DNA of 60,397 bases from Leucobacter sp. cx-328. Lineage in GTDB: Bacteria; Actinomycetota; Actinomycetes; Actinomycetales; Microbacteriaceae. Within the stretch, counting starts at the first letter, position 1; every line of letters begins with the position of its first letter. Positions 7,771 through 15,162 of this stretch are shown piece after piece. The notes under the pieces are model-generated. The model was not told where the DNA came from, ran no database searches, and saw only the letters and a list, made by a program, of their open reading frames with translations. The position numbers were made by a program, and so were the translations under genes. Where the stretch lies: positions 1 to 60,397 of the forward strand of contig NZ_JACVMX010000012.1 of assembly GCF_014530035.1 (NCBI RefSeq), given 5' to 3'.

Positions 7771-8661
7771 ATGTCATTGAAGAAGCGCGGCCTCCTCGCT
7801 GCATCTGTCGCAGCACTCGCACTCGTTACCACCTCGCTCGTAGGTTGTGCATCGACCGAGGCTGAAGACGCAACGGTAAAGATTGGCGTTGTTCCCGGCG
7901 GTCAGCCGTACTGGACCACCTTCGTCGACGCGGCAAAGGAAGAGGGCATCAACGTGGAGATCGTCGACTTCGACGATTACCCTCAGCCCAACCCCGCACT
8001 CACCGAGGGCGAGCTCGATCTCAACCAGTTCCAGCACATCCAGTACCTCGCTGAGCACAATGTTGCTTCGGGCGATGACCTCTCGATCATTGGCTCGACC
8101 TTCATCTACCCGATGAACATCTTCTCGGCCAAGTACAAGAGCCTCGATGAGATCCCCGCTGGCGCAACGATTGCTGTGCCCGATGACCCCTCGAACGGTG
8201 CACGTGCGCTGCTCGTGCTTCAGAAGTTCGGCCTCATTGAGCTCAAGGACGGCGGCTCGAACACGTCGACCGCTGACGACGTTCTCGCCGACAAGTCGAA
8301 GGTCAAGGTACAGACCCTTGCTGCAGACCTCATTCCTTCGTCGCTGCCCGACGTAGACGCAGGCGTTGTCAACAACGACTACGTTGAGCCCGCAGGCCTC
8401 GATTTCAAGGATTCGCTCGGCGCTGACGGCGTTGAGGACGAGTCGGTTCAGCCCTACATCAACATCTTCGCTGCACGCGCTGCTGATCTCGACAACGAGA
8501 CCTACAACAAGCTCGTCGAGATCTACCAGAACAACGCAGATGTTCAGGCAGCTCTCAAGGATTACGTCGGCGAGGGCGCGGTAGCAGTTAAGCTTTCCAA
8601 GTCTGAGCTTGCGGAAATTCTGAAGACCGCGGAAGAAGACGTCCGCGCTTCGCAGAAGTAA
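7771..8661 (+). CDS. metQ: Methionine ABC importer, substrate-binding lipoprotein MetQ
   Basis: A 296-residue NlpA/MetQ family lipoprotein that binds methionine outside the membrane and delivers it to MetNI. A signal peptide (residues 1-25) ends in lipobox LVGC with the lipidated Cys at 26. The mature part starts VKIGVVPGGQPYWTTF and has the family segment GELDLNQFQHIQYLAEHN. The start at 7771 follows GAAAGGG; the in-frame codon at 7726 is upstream without a signal-peptide fit. It is first in the order metQ-metN-metI, followed by a hairpin before metN that may raise its level relative to the other two. No S-box or methionine riboswitch was seen upstream. Confidence 0.93.
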   Translation: MSLKKRGLLAASVAALALVTTSLVGCASTEAEDATVKIGVVPGGQPYWTTFVDAAKEEGINVEIVDFDDYPQPNPALTEGELDLNQFQHIQYLAEHNVASGDDLSIIGSTFIYPMNIFSAKYKSLDEIPAGATIAVPDDPSNGARALLVLQKFGLIELKDGGSNTSTADDVLADKSKVKVQTLAADLIPSSLPDVDAGVVNNDYVEPAGLDFKDSLGADGVEDESVQPYINIFAARAADLDNETYNKLVEIYQNNADVQAALKDYVGEGAVAVKLSKSELAEILKTAEEDVRASQK

Positions 8662-8688
8662 TCGCGAACGAACGCTGCAATATCGGCT

Positions 8689-8720
8689 AGCGGGGTGCAC
8701 GGGTAACCGGGCACCCCGCT
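8689..8720 (+). other. Intercistronic hairpin between metQ and metN
   Basis: Arms AGCGGGGTGC (8689-8698) and GCACCCCGCT (8711-8720) form a perfect 10-bp stem with a 12-nt loop. No T-run follows. Such hairpins after the binding-protein gene often protect the upstream mRNA and partly limit read-through. Confidence 0.65.
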
Positions 8721-8754
8721 CCGCCGTTTGCGGCTCGCACGAAAGGAGACGCCA

Positions 8755-9786
8755 ATGACACGCGTCACACTCACAGATGTATCGATGCAATACCCAGGGC
8801 GCGGATCGAAAGACGCCGACCCTGTTCTCGCCGTCGACAACGTCTCCATTGACGTTGCATCGGGTGAGATTCACGCGATCATTGGTTACTCCGGTGCCGG
8901 CAAGAGTACGCTGTTGCGCCTCGTCAACGGCCTCGAGCGGGCGACTGCAGGCAGCATCACGGTTGGTGGCCAGGAGATTACTGGCCTACCGGAGTCGAGG
9001 CTGCGTGATGTGCGCGGAGGCATCGGCATGATCTTCCAGCAGTTCAACCTGTTCCATTCGAAAAAGGTTGCGAAGAACGTTGAGTACCCGCTCATCGTTG
9101 CCGGTGTCCCCAAGGTCGATCGACAAGCACGTGTCGCAGAGTTGCTCGACTTCGTCGGTCTGGCAGACAAAGCTGATTCGTACACCGATCAGCTCTCAGG
9201 CGGCCAGAAGCAGCGTGTCGGTATCGCGCGTGCGCTCGCAACACGTCCCGGCCTGCTGCTCGCTGACGAGGCGACCAGCGCGCTCGATCCGCAGACCTCG
9301 CAGGAGGTACTCGCGCTGCTCAAGCGAGTGAACGCTGAACTTGGCATCACAATCATCCTCATTACGCATGAGATGGAAGTCGTGCGCGAAATTGCCGACC
9401 GGGTGACGGTCATGTCTGGCGGAGTCGCCGTTGAGCAGGGCGAGGTGTACGAGGTCTTCTCAAACCCGCAGGCTGAGACAACACGTCGCTTTGTCGCGAC
9501 CGCGCTGCCGACGCTGCCCGACCAGGTGCACCTCGACAAGCTGAAAGAACGGCACCGCGGCCGTATCGTCTCACTGAAGTTCCGTGATGGCGATGTAGAT
9601 CAGCCCGTCGTTTTCCAGACGCTCGCTGATCGTGGCGTCGGAGTGAACATCATTCATGGTGGCATCACTGACGTTGGTGGCCGGAGCTTTGGTCGCCTCA
9701 CCCTTGAACTTATTGGTGACGACGTTCGCGTCGAACACGCTGTGGCCGCGCTCGGCCAGGTTGCTGAACTGGAGGTGCTTGTCTAA
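8755..9786 (+). CDS. metN: Methionine ABC importer, ATP-binding protein MetN
   Basis: A 343-residue ATPase energising methionine uptake. Walker A is GYSGAGKSTLLR near 43-54, the Q-loop IFQQFNLF follows, the signature is QLSGGQKQRVGIARAL, Walker B is LLADEATSALD, and the switch His is in ILITHEM. The C-terminal about 90 residues carry the NIL regulatory domain (VSLKFRDGDVDQPVV onwards), which binds methionine and causes trans-inhibition in E. coli MetN. The start follows AAAGGAG at 8 nt. The stop overlaps the metI start by one base (TAATG). Confidence 0.95.
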   Translation: MTRVTLTDVSMQYPGRGSKDADPVLAVDNVSIDVASGEIHAIIGYSGAGKSTLLRLVNGLERATAGSITVGGQEITGLPESRLRDVRGGIGMIFQQFNLFHSKKVAKNVEYPLIVAGVPKVDRQARVAELLDFVGLADKADSYTDQLSGGQKQRVGIARALATRPGLLLADEATSALDPQTSQEVLALLKRVNAELGITIILITHEMEVVREIADRVTVMSGGVAVEQGEVYEVFSNPQAETTRRFVATALPTLPDQVHLDKLKERHRGRIVSLKFRDGDVDQPVVFQTLADRGVGVNIIHGGITDVGGRSFGRLTLELIGDDVRVEHAVAALGQVAELEVLV

Positions 9787-10451
9787 TGGATCGGCTTCTT
9801 GATCTGATTTCTGACGGCAAGCTCCTCGAGGCTGTCGTCCAAACGTTGACGTATGTCTCGATCGCGCTTGGTGTTGGTGGTTTCCTCGGCCTGCTGCTCG
9901 GCGTGCTCCTGACGGTGACCCGCCAGGGCGGTCTCCTGCAGAACCGACTGGTCTACTGGGTGCTGAATTTCCTCGTGAATTTCTTCCGCCCGATCCCGTT
10001 CGTCGTACTGATTGCGGCGCTCCAGCCGCTTGCGCGCCTGGTGGTCGGTGTGGGCATCGGTGACAAGGCGCTCATCTTCGTGCTGTCGTTCGCTGCGACG
10101 TTTGGAATCTCGCGTCTCGTTGAGCAGAACCTGCTCACGGTGTCGCCCGGCGTCATCGAGGCTGCTCGCGCAATGGGTGCAGGCCCGATCCGCACTATCT
10201 TCACCGTCCTAATTCCTGAGGGCCTTGGCCCGCTCATCCTCGGGTACACCTTCGCGTTCGTCGCGATTGTTGATATGACAGCGATGGCTGGCGCAATTGG
10301 TGGCGGCGGACTCGGGCAGCTTGCCCTGCAATACGGCTATCGACAGTTCAACCCGTGGGTGACGTGGACCGCCGTTCTGATTATCATTGCGCTCGTACAG
10401 GTCGTGCAGTTGCTTGGCAACTGGCTCGCACGAAAGCTCCTCCGGAGGTAA
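9786..10451 (+). CDS. metI: Methionine ABC importer, permease MetI
   Basis: A 221-residue inner-membrane permease with about five transmembrane segments. It has the BPD_transp_1 coupling loop EAARAMGAGPIRTIFTVLIPEG and a C-terminal GGGLGQLALQYGYRQF segment typical of MetI. It forms the channel with MetN. The start overlaps the metN stop and the end overlaps or abuts the next gene, so the operon probably runs on to the Nif3-like gene. Confidence 0.95.
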   Translation: MDRLLDLISDGKLLEAVVQTLTYVSIALGVGGFLGLLLGVLLTVTRQGGLLQNRLVYWVLNFLVNFFRPIPFVVLIAALQPLARLVVGVGIGDKALIFVLSFAATFGISRLVEQNLLTVSPGVIEAARAMGAGPIRTIFTVLIPEGLGPLILGYTFAFVAIVDMTAMAGAIGGGGLGQLALQYGYRQFNPWVTWTAVLIIIALVQVVQLLGNWLARKLLRR

Positions 10452-10453
10452 TG

Positions 10454-11281
10454 ATGTCGGTTCCCGTTCTTGCTGATCTGCGCGCGGTCGCAGAAGACTT
10501 TTGGCCCGTTGCAACTGCGGAGTCGTGGGATCAGGTCGGTCTCGTGACCGGTCGCGATGGGCAGCCGATCAAGCGCGTGTTGCTTGCGGTTGACGCGGTC
10601 GCGGCGACCGTTGACGAGGCAATTGCGTGGGGCGCTGACGCGCTCATTACGCACCATCCGTTGTTGCTGCGCGGGATCCATACCATCGCAGAAGACACGG
10701 CGAAGGGCGCACTGCTGGCTCGGCTGATCCGCGCCGAATGCGCGTTAATCGCAGCGCACACAAACGCCGACGCTCCCGAGTATGGGGTGTCTGATGTGAT
10801 TGCCCAGCGTCTCGGATTGCTTGCTGCGTCTCCGATTGAACCAGGCGCGGATCCGACAGCTGGTATCGGTCGTGTCGGTGATCTCGTTGCTCCCGTGAAC
10901 CTGCGTGAGTTCGCGGATCGCGTGAACAATGTGATGCCTCAGACCGTAAGCGGAGTGCGCGTCGCTGGGGATCCGGAACGCAAGATCAGCCGTGTCGCGC
11001 TGTGTGGCGGTGCGGGCGATAGCCTGCTGAGTCACCCCGCGGTGCTTGGTGCTGACGTGTATGTGACGAGCGACTTGCGGCACCACCCGGCGCAAGAAGC
11101 TATCGAGGCCGCAGCAGTGTCTGGCGGCCCGGCATTAATTGACGTTGCTCACTGGGCGAGTGAGTCACTGTGGCTCGCTGGAGCCGCCGAGCGTTTGGGG
11201 GAGCGACTCCCAGGAGTGGAGTTCAAGGTCAGCACCCTGCGCACCGATCCGTGGACCTTCGCGGTGGGTGCAGCGCGCTAA
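10454..11281 (+). CDS. Nif3-like dinuclear metal-binding protein (DUF34/YbgI)
   Basis: A 275-residue NIF3 family protein. Family motifs are ESWDQVGLVTGR near residue 18, DALITHHPLLLRG with paired metal-binding histidines near 63-75, HTNAD near 107, and the late DLRHHPAQEA and DVAHWASE segments with further ligands. It is a conserved cytosolic metalloprotein of unsettled role; GTP cyclohydrolase-like or metal-chaperone activity has been proposed for relatives. The GGAGG at 10444-10448 lies inside the metI end and fits the second ATG (10454) better than the first (10451). The next gene encodes the coiled-coil/zinc-ribbon protein with which Nif3 is commonly paired. Confidence 0.88.
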   Translation: MSVPVLADLRAVAEDFWPVATAESWDQVGLVTGRDGQPIKRVLLAVDAVAATVDEAIAWGADALITHHPLLLRGIHTIAEDTAKGALLARLIRAECALIAAHTNADAPEYGVSDVIAQRLGLLAASPIEPGADPTAGIGRVGDLVAPVNLREFADRVNNVMPQTVSGVRVAGDPERKISRVALCGGAGDSLLSHPAVLGADVYVTSDLRHHPAQEAIEAAAVSGGPALIDVAHWASESLWLAGAAERLGERLPGVEFKVSTLRTDPWTFAVGAAR

Positions 11282-11309
11282 TCTTCCAGGCAAATTGCTG
11301 CTGGCGCGG

Positions 11310-11315
11310 TAGGAT
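11310..11315 (+). promoter_or_regulatory. Leaderless-type -10 (TAGGAT)
   Basis: TAGGAT stands 7 nt before the ATG at 11323 and no Shine-Dalgarno lies between, so the transcript may begin at the start codon. Confidence 0.5.
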
Positions 11316-11322
11316 TGACAGC

Positions 11323-12054
11323 ATGAAGGCTCTCCCGCGTCAGCAGCACTTGCTGCTCGATCTCCAGGCTCTTGACCACAATCTTGCTCGACTGCATCGT
11401 CTGCCCGGCCAGCTGCCGGAACGCGCAGAGCTCGCAGCGACCGAGGGTGAGCGTGTTGCAGCACGCGATGCATACCTCGCAGCGCAACGCGAGTCTGACA
11501 CGGTTGCGCTTGAACTCACGCGCTTTGCCTCAGACGTCAAGCTTGCTGCAGAGCGTCGCGCGCACGATGAGAAGCTGCTCGCTGAGGCGACCGACCCGAA
11601 GCACGCGATCGCGATCCAGAGCGAGATCGATGCGCTGATTCGACGCCAGGCTGCCCTCGAAGAGCAGGAGTTCGCTGCAACTGAGGCCGCAGAGGCTGCC
11701 GCTGCAGCCCTCGCTGCTGCCGAGGAAGCGTACAACGGTATCGATGAGCGTCGTGCCACGGTACAGGCGCGACTCGCCGCAGCCGAGCAGCAGATTGCCG
11801 AAGATCTCGCGGAGGCAAAAGACGCGCGCGCTGGCCTCGCTGCTGAGGTGCAGGGCGACCTCCTTGCACTCTACGAAGAGACTCGTGCCCAGGTGGGTAT
11901 CGGTGCAGCGCGCCTGCGGGGCAACGTTTCCGAGGGCAGCAACATGGCGCTCTCGCCAGCTGAGATGAGCAACGTGCATGCGGCGCAGGTTGACGATGTC
12001 ATCTTCTGCCCTGGCTCGGGTGCGATTCTCGTGCGCATCGCCGACGAAGGCTAA
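11323..12054 (+). CDS. Coiled-coil protein with degenerate C-terminal zinc ribbon (C4-type family)
   Basis: A 243-residue protein of the family usually annotated as C4-type zinc-ribbon or CT398-like. Residues about 15-170 are a long Ala/Glu/Arg-rich coiled coil. The C-terminus holds the family segment VSEGSNMALSPAEMSNVHAAQVDDVIFCP and GAILVR. Normal members have two CxxC pairs; here only the single Cys in IFCPGSG remains, so zinc binding is probably lost. It follows the Nif3-like gene, its common neighbour in actinobacteria. The start codon has a -10-like hexamer 7 nt upstream. Function is unknown. Confidence 0.82.
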   Translation: MKALPRQQHLLLDLQALDHNLARLHRLPGQLPERAELAATEGERVAARDAYLAAQRESDTVALELTRFASDVKLAAERRAHDEKLLAEATDPKHAIAIQSEIDALIRRQAALEEQEFAATEAAEAAAAALAAAEEAYNGIDERRATVQARLAAAEQQIAEDLAEAKDARAGLAAEVQGDLLALYEETRAQVGIGAARLRGNVSEGSNMALSPAEMSNVHAAQVDDVIFCPGSGAILVRIADEG

Positions 12055-12111
12055 GCCTCACTCTGTACCGACCGTCCGATTCGGCCCGCCAGGTGGAGTA
12101 AACTGACTCCT

Positions 12112-12487
12112 GGAATGGGTCGACGGGCGGTCGCGTCATGTGGTGCGTGCATCATATGCCGAGGAAAGTCCGGGCTCCGCAGGGAAGAACGGTGGATAAC
12201 GTCCACTCGGGGCAACCCGCGAGAAAGTGCAACAGAGAGTAGACCGCCAGGGCTGGTTCGCCAGCTCGGGTAAGGGTGAAAAGGTGGTGTAAGAGACCAC
12301 CGGCGCCTGTGGTGACATGGGCGGCCAGGTAAACCTCGTTCGGAGCAAGGCCAGATAGTAGGCGATGAGGCGTCCCGCTGAGTCTACGGGTAGGCTGCTA
12401 GAGCCGGTCGGCAACGGCCGGTCGAGAGAGATGACCGTCACCGTGTTTCGGCGCGGTACAGGACCCGGCTTATAGTCGGCCCATTCC
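12112..12487 (+). ncRNA. rnpB: RNase P RNA, bacterial type A
   Basis: The ends pair (GGAATGGGTCGAC at 12112 with GTCGGCCCATTCC to 12487). Conserved blocks are present in order: GAGGAAAGTCCGGGCTCC, GAAAGTGCAACAGAGAG, GGTAAGGGTGAAAAGGTG, GGTAAACC and GGAGCAAGGCCAGATAG, then TACAGGACCCGGCTTATAG. It is the catalytic RNA that matures tRNA 5' ends. A -10-like TAAACT lies about 8 bp upstream, and CCTTTTCT follows the 3' end. Confidence 0.97.
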
Positions 12488-12555
12488 TTTTCTCGTCGTG
12501 TGTGGCGGATCCGCACCGGAACACGCAGTGCGCGCCAGGTGCGTGGGTATACAAC

Positions 12556-12596
12556 AGCGCGGAAGTCGACCGAAGTCGACTCCCGCGCTATTTTTG
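12556..12596 (+). terminator. Rho-independent terminator after rnpB
   Basis: AGCGCGG.AAGTCGAC (12556-12570) pairs with GTCGAC.TCCCGCGCT (12575-12589) around loop CGAA, followed by ATTTTTG. It would stop read-through from rnpB toward the convergent map gene. Confidence 0.85.
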
Positions 12597-12617
12597 TACT
12601 CGCTTGCCGGTGGGGAG

Positions 12618-13487
12618 CTACTCCGAAACGGTGAGCAGCTCGAAGCCGTCTTCGCGGATGACAACGGTGTGTTCGAACTGCGCCGTGAGCGATTTGTCGC
12701 GCGTGGTGACGGTCCAGCCGTCATTCCACTGGGACCACTCGTGCGTACCGAGCGTGAGCATCGGCTCTACCGTGAAGACCATGCCCGGCTTGATGATGTC
12801 TGCGTAGCTGGGCGCCGAGTCGTAGTGGGGAATGATGAGGCCAGAGTGGAACGATGAGCCAACGCCGTGGCCGGTGAAGTCACGGACAACACCGTAACCA
12901 AAACGCTTCGCGTAGGTCTCGATGACGCGACCGATGACGTTGACCTCACGACCGGGGCGCGCTGCTTTGATGCCGCGCATCATTGCTTCGTGGGTGCGTT
13001 CGATGAGCAGGTCAACCTCTTCCGAGACCTCACCGACGCGGTACGTGCGGTTCGTGTCGCCGTGGTAGCCGTCGAGGTATGAGGTCACATCGACGTTCAC
13101 AATGTCACCCTCGCGCAGCACAGTGTCATCGGGGATGCCGTGGCAGATAACCTCGTTGACCGACGTGCACGACGAAGCGCGGTAGCCGCGGTAACCGAGC
13201 GTCGACGGATACGCGCCAGCAGCGACGACGTACTCGTGTGCGATGCGATCGATCTCCGCGGTCGTGATGCCGGGGCGAATCGCTGCGCCGACCGCGTCAA
13301 GTGCGCCAGACGAGATGCGACCAGCTGCGCGAATGAGGTCAATTTCGGCCTCGGTGTATGTGTTGTCGCCCGTGTATGCGGGCGGCGTCCTCAGGCCAAC
13401 GTATGGCGGGCGCTGAATATCTGCGGGAACGGTGCGCGGAGCAGGATACGCGCCGGGGACAATATGACCATGACTATCGAACGGCAT
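12618..13487 (-). CDS. map: Methionine aminopeptidase, type I
   Basis: A 289-residue dinuclear-metal peptidase removing the initiator methionine of nascent proteins. The metal ligands are visible: Asp in VDVTSYLDGYHGDTNR (two Asp), His in GHGVGSSFHSG, Glu in FTVEPML and Glu in QFEHTVVI. An N-terminal extension of about 40 residues with a proline-rich segment is typical of the longer actinobacterial MetAP. The ATG at 13487 has no Shine-Dalgarno, but TAGACT sits 6 nt upstream, pointing to leaderless expression. The gene faces rnpB. Confidence 0.94.
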   Translation of the reverse strand: MPFDSHGHIVPGAYPAPRTVPADIQRPPYVGLRTPPAYTGDNTYTEAEIDLIRAAGRISSGALDAVGAAIRPGITTAEIDRIAHEYVVAAGAYPSTLGYRGYRASSCTSVNEVICHGIPDDTVLREGDIVNVDVTSYLDGYHGDTNRTYRVGEVSEEVDLLIERTHEAMMRGIKAARPGREVNVIGRVIETYAKRFGYGVVRDFTGHGVGSSFHSGLIIPHYDSAPSYADIIKPGMVFTVEPMLTLGTHEWSQWNDGWTVTTRDKSLTAQFEHTVVIREDGFELLTVSE

Positions 13488-13493
13488 GGCTCT

Positions 13494-13499
13494 AGTCTA
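13494..13499 (-). promoter_or_regulatory. Leaderless-type -10 (TAGACT) of map
   Basis: Read on the minus strand, TAGACT is followed by AGAGCC and the map ATG. Confidence 0.5.
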
Positions 13500-13537
13500 G
13501 GAGTTAAGGATCCACAACCGACTCAGAGGAGACTGTC

Positions 13538-13744
13538 ATGAGCAAGAAAGACTGGGGCGTCGACGATTCAGGCGACACCTACTGGTTCAACGACAAGACT
13601 GGTGAAGTTGAATTCGGACCGCAGTCGATGGGAATCGATCGCGTCGGCCCGTTCAAGTCAGCTGAAGAGGCTGCGCACGCGAAGGAAACTCTCGCAGAGC
13701 GCGCTCGTCAGTGGGCAGCTGAAGAAGAGGAAGACAACTTCTAA
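13538..13744 (+). CDS. Small conserved actinobacterial protein (SPOR-like annotation)
   Basis: A 68-residue acidic protein starting MSKKDWGVDDSGDTYWF and containing TGEVEFGPQSMGIDRVGPF and SAEEAAHAKETLAERA. Proteins of this kind, often labelled SPOR domain-containing, sit beside glnA2 or map in many Microbacteriaceae. GAGGAGA lies 8 nt upstream of the ATG. It is 75 bp ahead of glnA2 on the same strand and may be co-transcribed. No catalytic motif is visible and the function is unknown. Confidence 0.75.
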   Translation: MSKKDWGVDDSGDTYWFNDKTGEVEFGPQSMGIDRVGPFKSAEEAAHAKETLAERARQWAAEEEEDNF

Positions 13745-13819
13745 GGCGCCCGCCAAGAGTTTTCATGGGTCGCGCAGCGGCGATCCGCACCCCACACTGA
13801 GACACTGCAAGGAATCAAG

Positions 13820-15157
13820 ATGAGCAAGCAGCGTGACTACGTCCTGCGCACAATCGAAGAACGACGCGTAAAATTCGTGCGTCTGTGGTTTACCGATGTC
13901 GCCGGCGCGCTGAAATCAGTTGCGCTGTCTCCCGCAGAGGTCGAGGTGGCCTTCACAGAAGGCATCGGCTTCGATGGCTCAGCTATCGAGGGACTTACGC
14001 GCGCGTATGAGTCTGACCTCATCGCAATTCCTGACCCGTCAACATTCAAGTTGTTGCCGTGGCGCGGCGAAGCCGAGCCGACTGCGAGTATGTTCTGCGA
14101 TATTCATACGCCGAATGGTGAGCCGTCAGTGGCGGATCCGCGTAACGTGCTCAAGAGGCAGCTCGAGACCGCGGCCGATATGGGGTTCAAATTCTTCACC
14201 CATCCCGAGATCGAGTTTTACCTCTTTAAATCGAAGGAGTTTGGTCCTGACGGGCCCGTCCCGGTCGATCGCGCAGGCTACTTCGACAACGTGCCAGGTG
14301 GTACCGCTCACGACTTCCGACGCGAGAGCGTGAACATGCTCGAGGAGCTTGGCATTTCCGTCGAGTTCAGCCACCACGAGGCTGGACCCGGCCAGAACGA
14401 AATCGATCTGCGCTACGCAGATGCGCTCACGACAGCCGACAACATCATGACGTTCCGCTCAGTCGTGAAAGAGGTAGCGATCGCGCAGGGCGTGCACGCG
14501 ACCTTTATGCCGAAGCCGCTCGCCGGTCAGCCGGGCTCTGGCATGCACACGCACCTCTCGCTCTTTGAAGGCGACACGAACGCCTTCTTCGACCCGAGTG
14601 CCAAGTACCAAATGTCGGTCACCGCACGCCGCTTCGTTGCTGGCCTGCTCAAGCACGCCCCTGAGATTACGGCGGTCACGAACCAGTACGTGAACTCCTA
14701 CAAGCGTCTGTGGGGCGGCGACGAAGCCCCCTCGTTCGTGAGCTGGGGCCACAATAACCGATCCGCACTCGTGCGCGTGCCGTTGTACAAGCCGGGCAAG
14801 GGCAATGCGGCGCGGATCGAATACCGCGCAATGGACACCGCCGTGAATCCCTACCTCGGTTTCTCGGTGCTGCTCGCGGCAGGTCTAAAGGGTATTCGCG
14901 AGGAGTACGAGTTGCCTCCGGAGGCGGAAGAGAACATCTGGGAGCTGAGCCAGGGTGAACGCCGCGTGATGGGCTTTGATCCACTGCCGCAGAGCCTGGA
15001 GCACGCGCTCGCAGTCATGGAGCGTTCCGAGCTCGTTGCCGAGACACTCGGCGAGCAGGTCTTCGCGTACCTGCTCCGTGACAGTCGGCAAGAAGTTGAG
15101 GCGTACCGTCGTCAGGTGACACAGTACGAGCTCAAGACCATGCTGGACACCATTTAA
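13820..15157 (+). CDS. glnA2: Glutamine synthetase-family enzyme GlnA2
   Basis: A 445-residue type I glutamine synthetase homologue. The N-terminal beta-grasp (about 15-105) has FTDVAGALKSVALSP, and the catalytic domain carries HPEIEFYLF, HHEAGPGQNEIDLRY and MPKPLAGQPGSGMHTH. The tyrosine adenylylation motif of GlnA1 (NLYELPPEE type) is absent; the matching segment reads EYELPPEAEENIWELSQGERR. The order glnA2-glnE facing glnA1 is the same as in mycobacteria and related actinobacteria. In streptomycetes some homologues use polyamines rather than ammonia, so the substrate here is open. AAGGAATC precedes the start. GlnE begins 5 bp after its stop. Confidence 0.9.
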   Translation: MSKQRDYVLRTIEERRVKFVRLWFTDVAGALKSVALSPAEVEVAFTEGIGFDGSAIEGLTRAYESDLIAIPDPSTFKLLPWRGEAEPTASMFCDIHTPNGEPSVADPRNVLKRQLETAADMGFKFFTHPEIEFYLFKSKEFGPDGPVPVDRAGYFDNVPGGTAHDFRRESVNMLEELGISVEFSHHEAGPGQNEIDLRYADALTTADNIMTFRSVVKEVAIAQGVHATFMPKPLAGQPGSGMHTHLSLFEGDTNAFFDPSAKYQMSVTARRFVAGLLKHAPEITAVTNQYVNSYKRLWGGDEAPSFVSWGHNNRSALVRVPLYKPGKGNAARIEYRAMDTAVNPYLGFSVLLAAGLKGIREEYELPPEAEENIWELSQGERRVMGFDPLPQSLEHALAVMERSELVAETLGEQVFAYLLRDSRQEVEAYRRQVTQYELKTMLDTI

Positions 15158-15162
15158 GCAAG

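Noticed and set aside
9786..11281. A methionine-linked role for the Nif3-like protein because it overlaps metI
   Set aside because: Nif3 family genes overlap unrelated neighbours in many genomes; position alone is not evidence.
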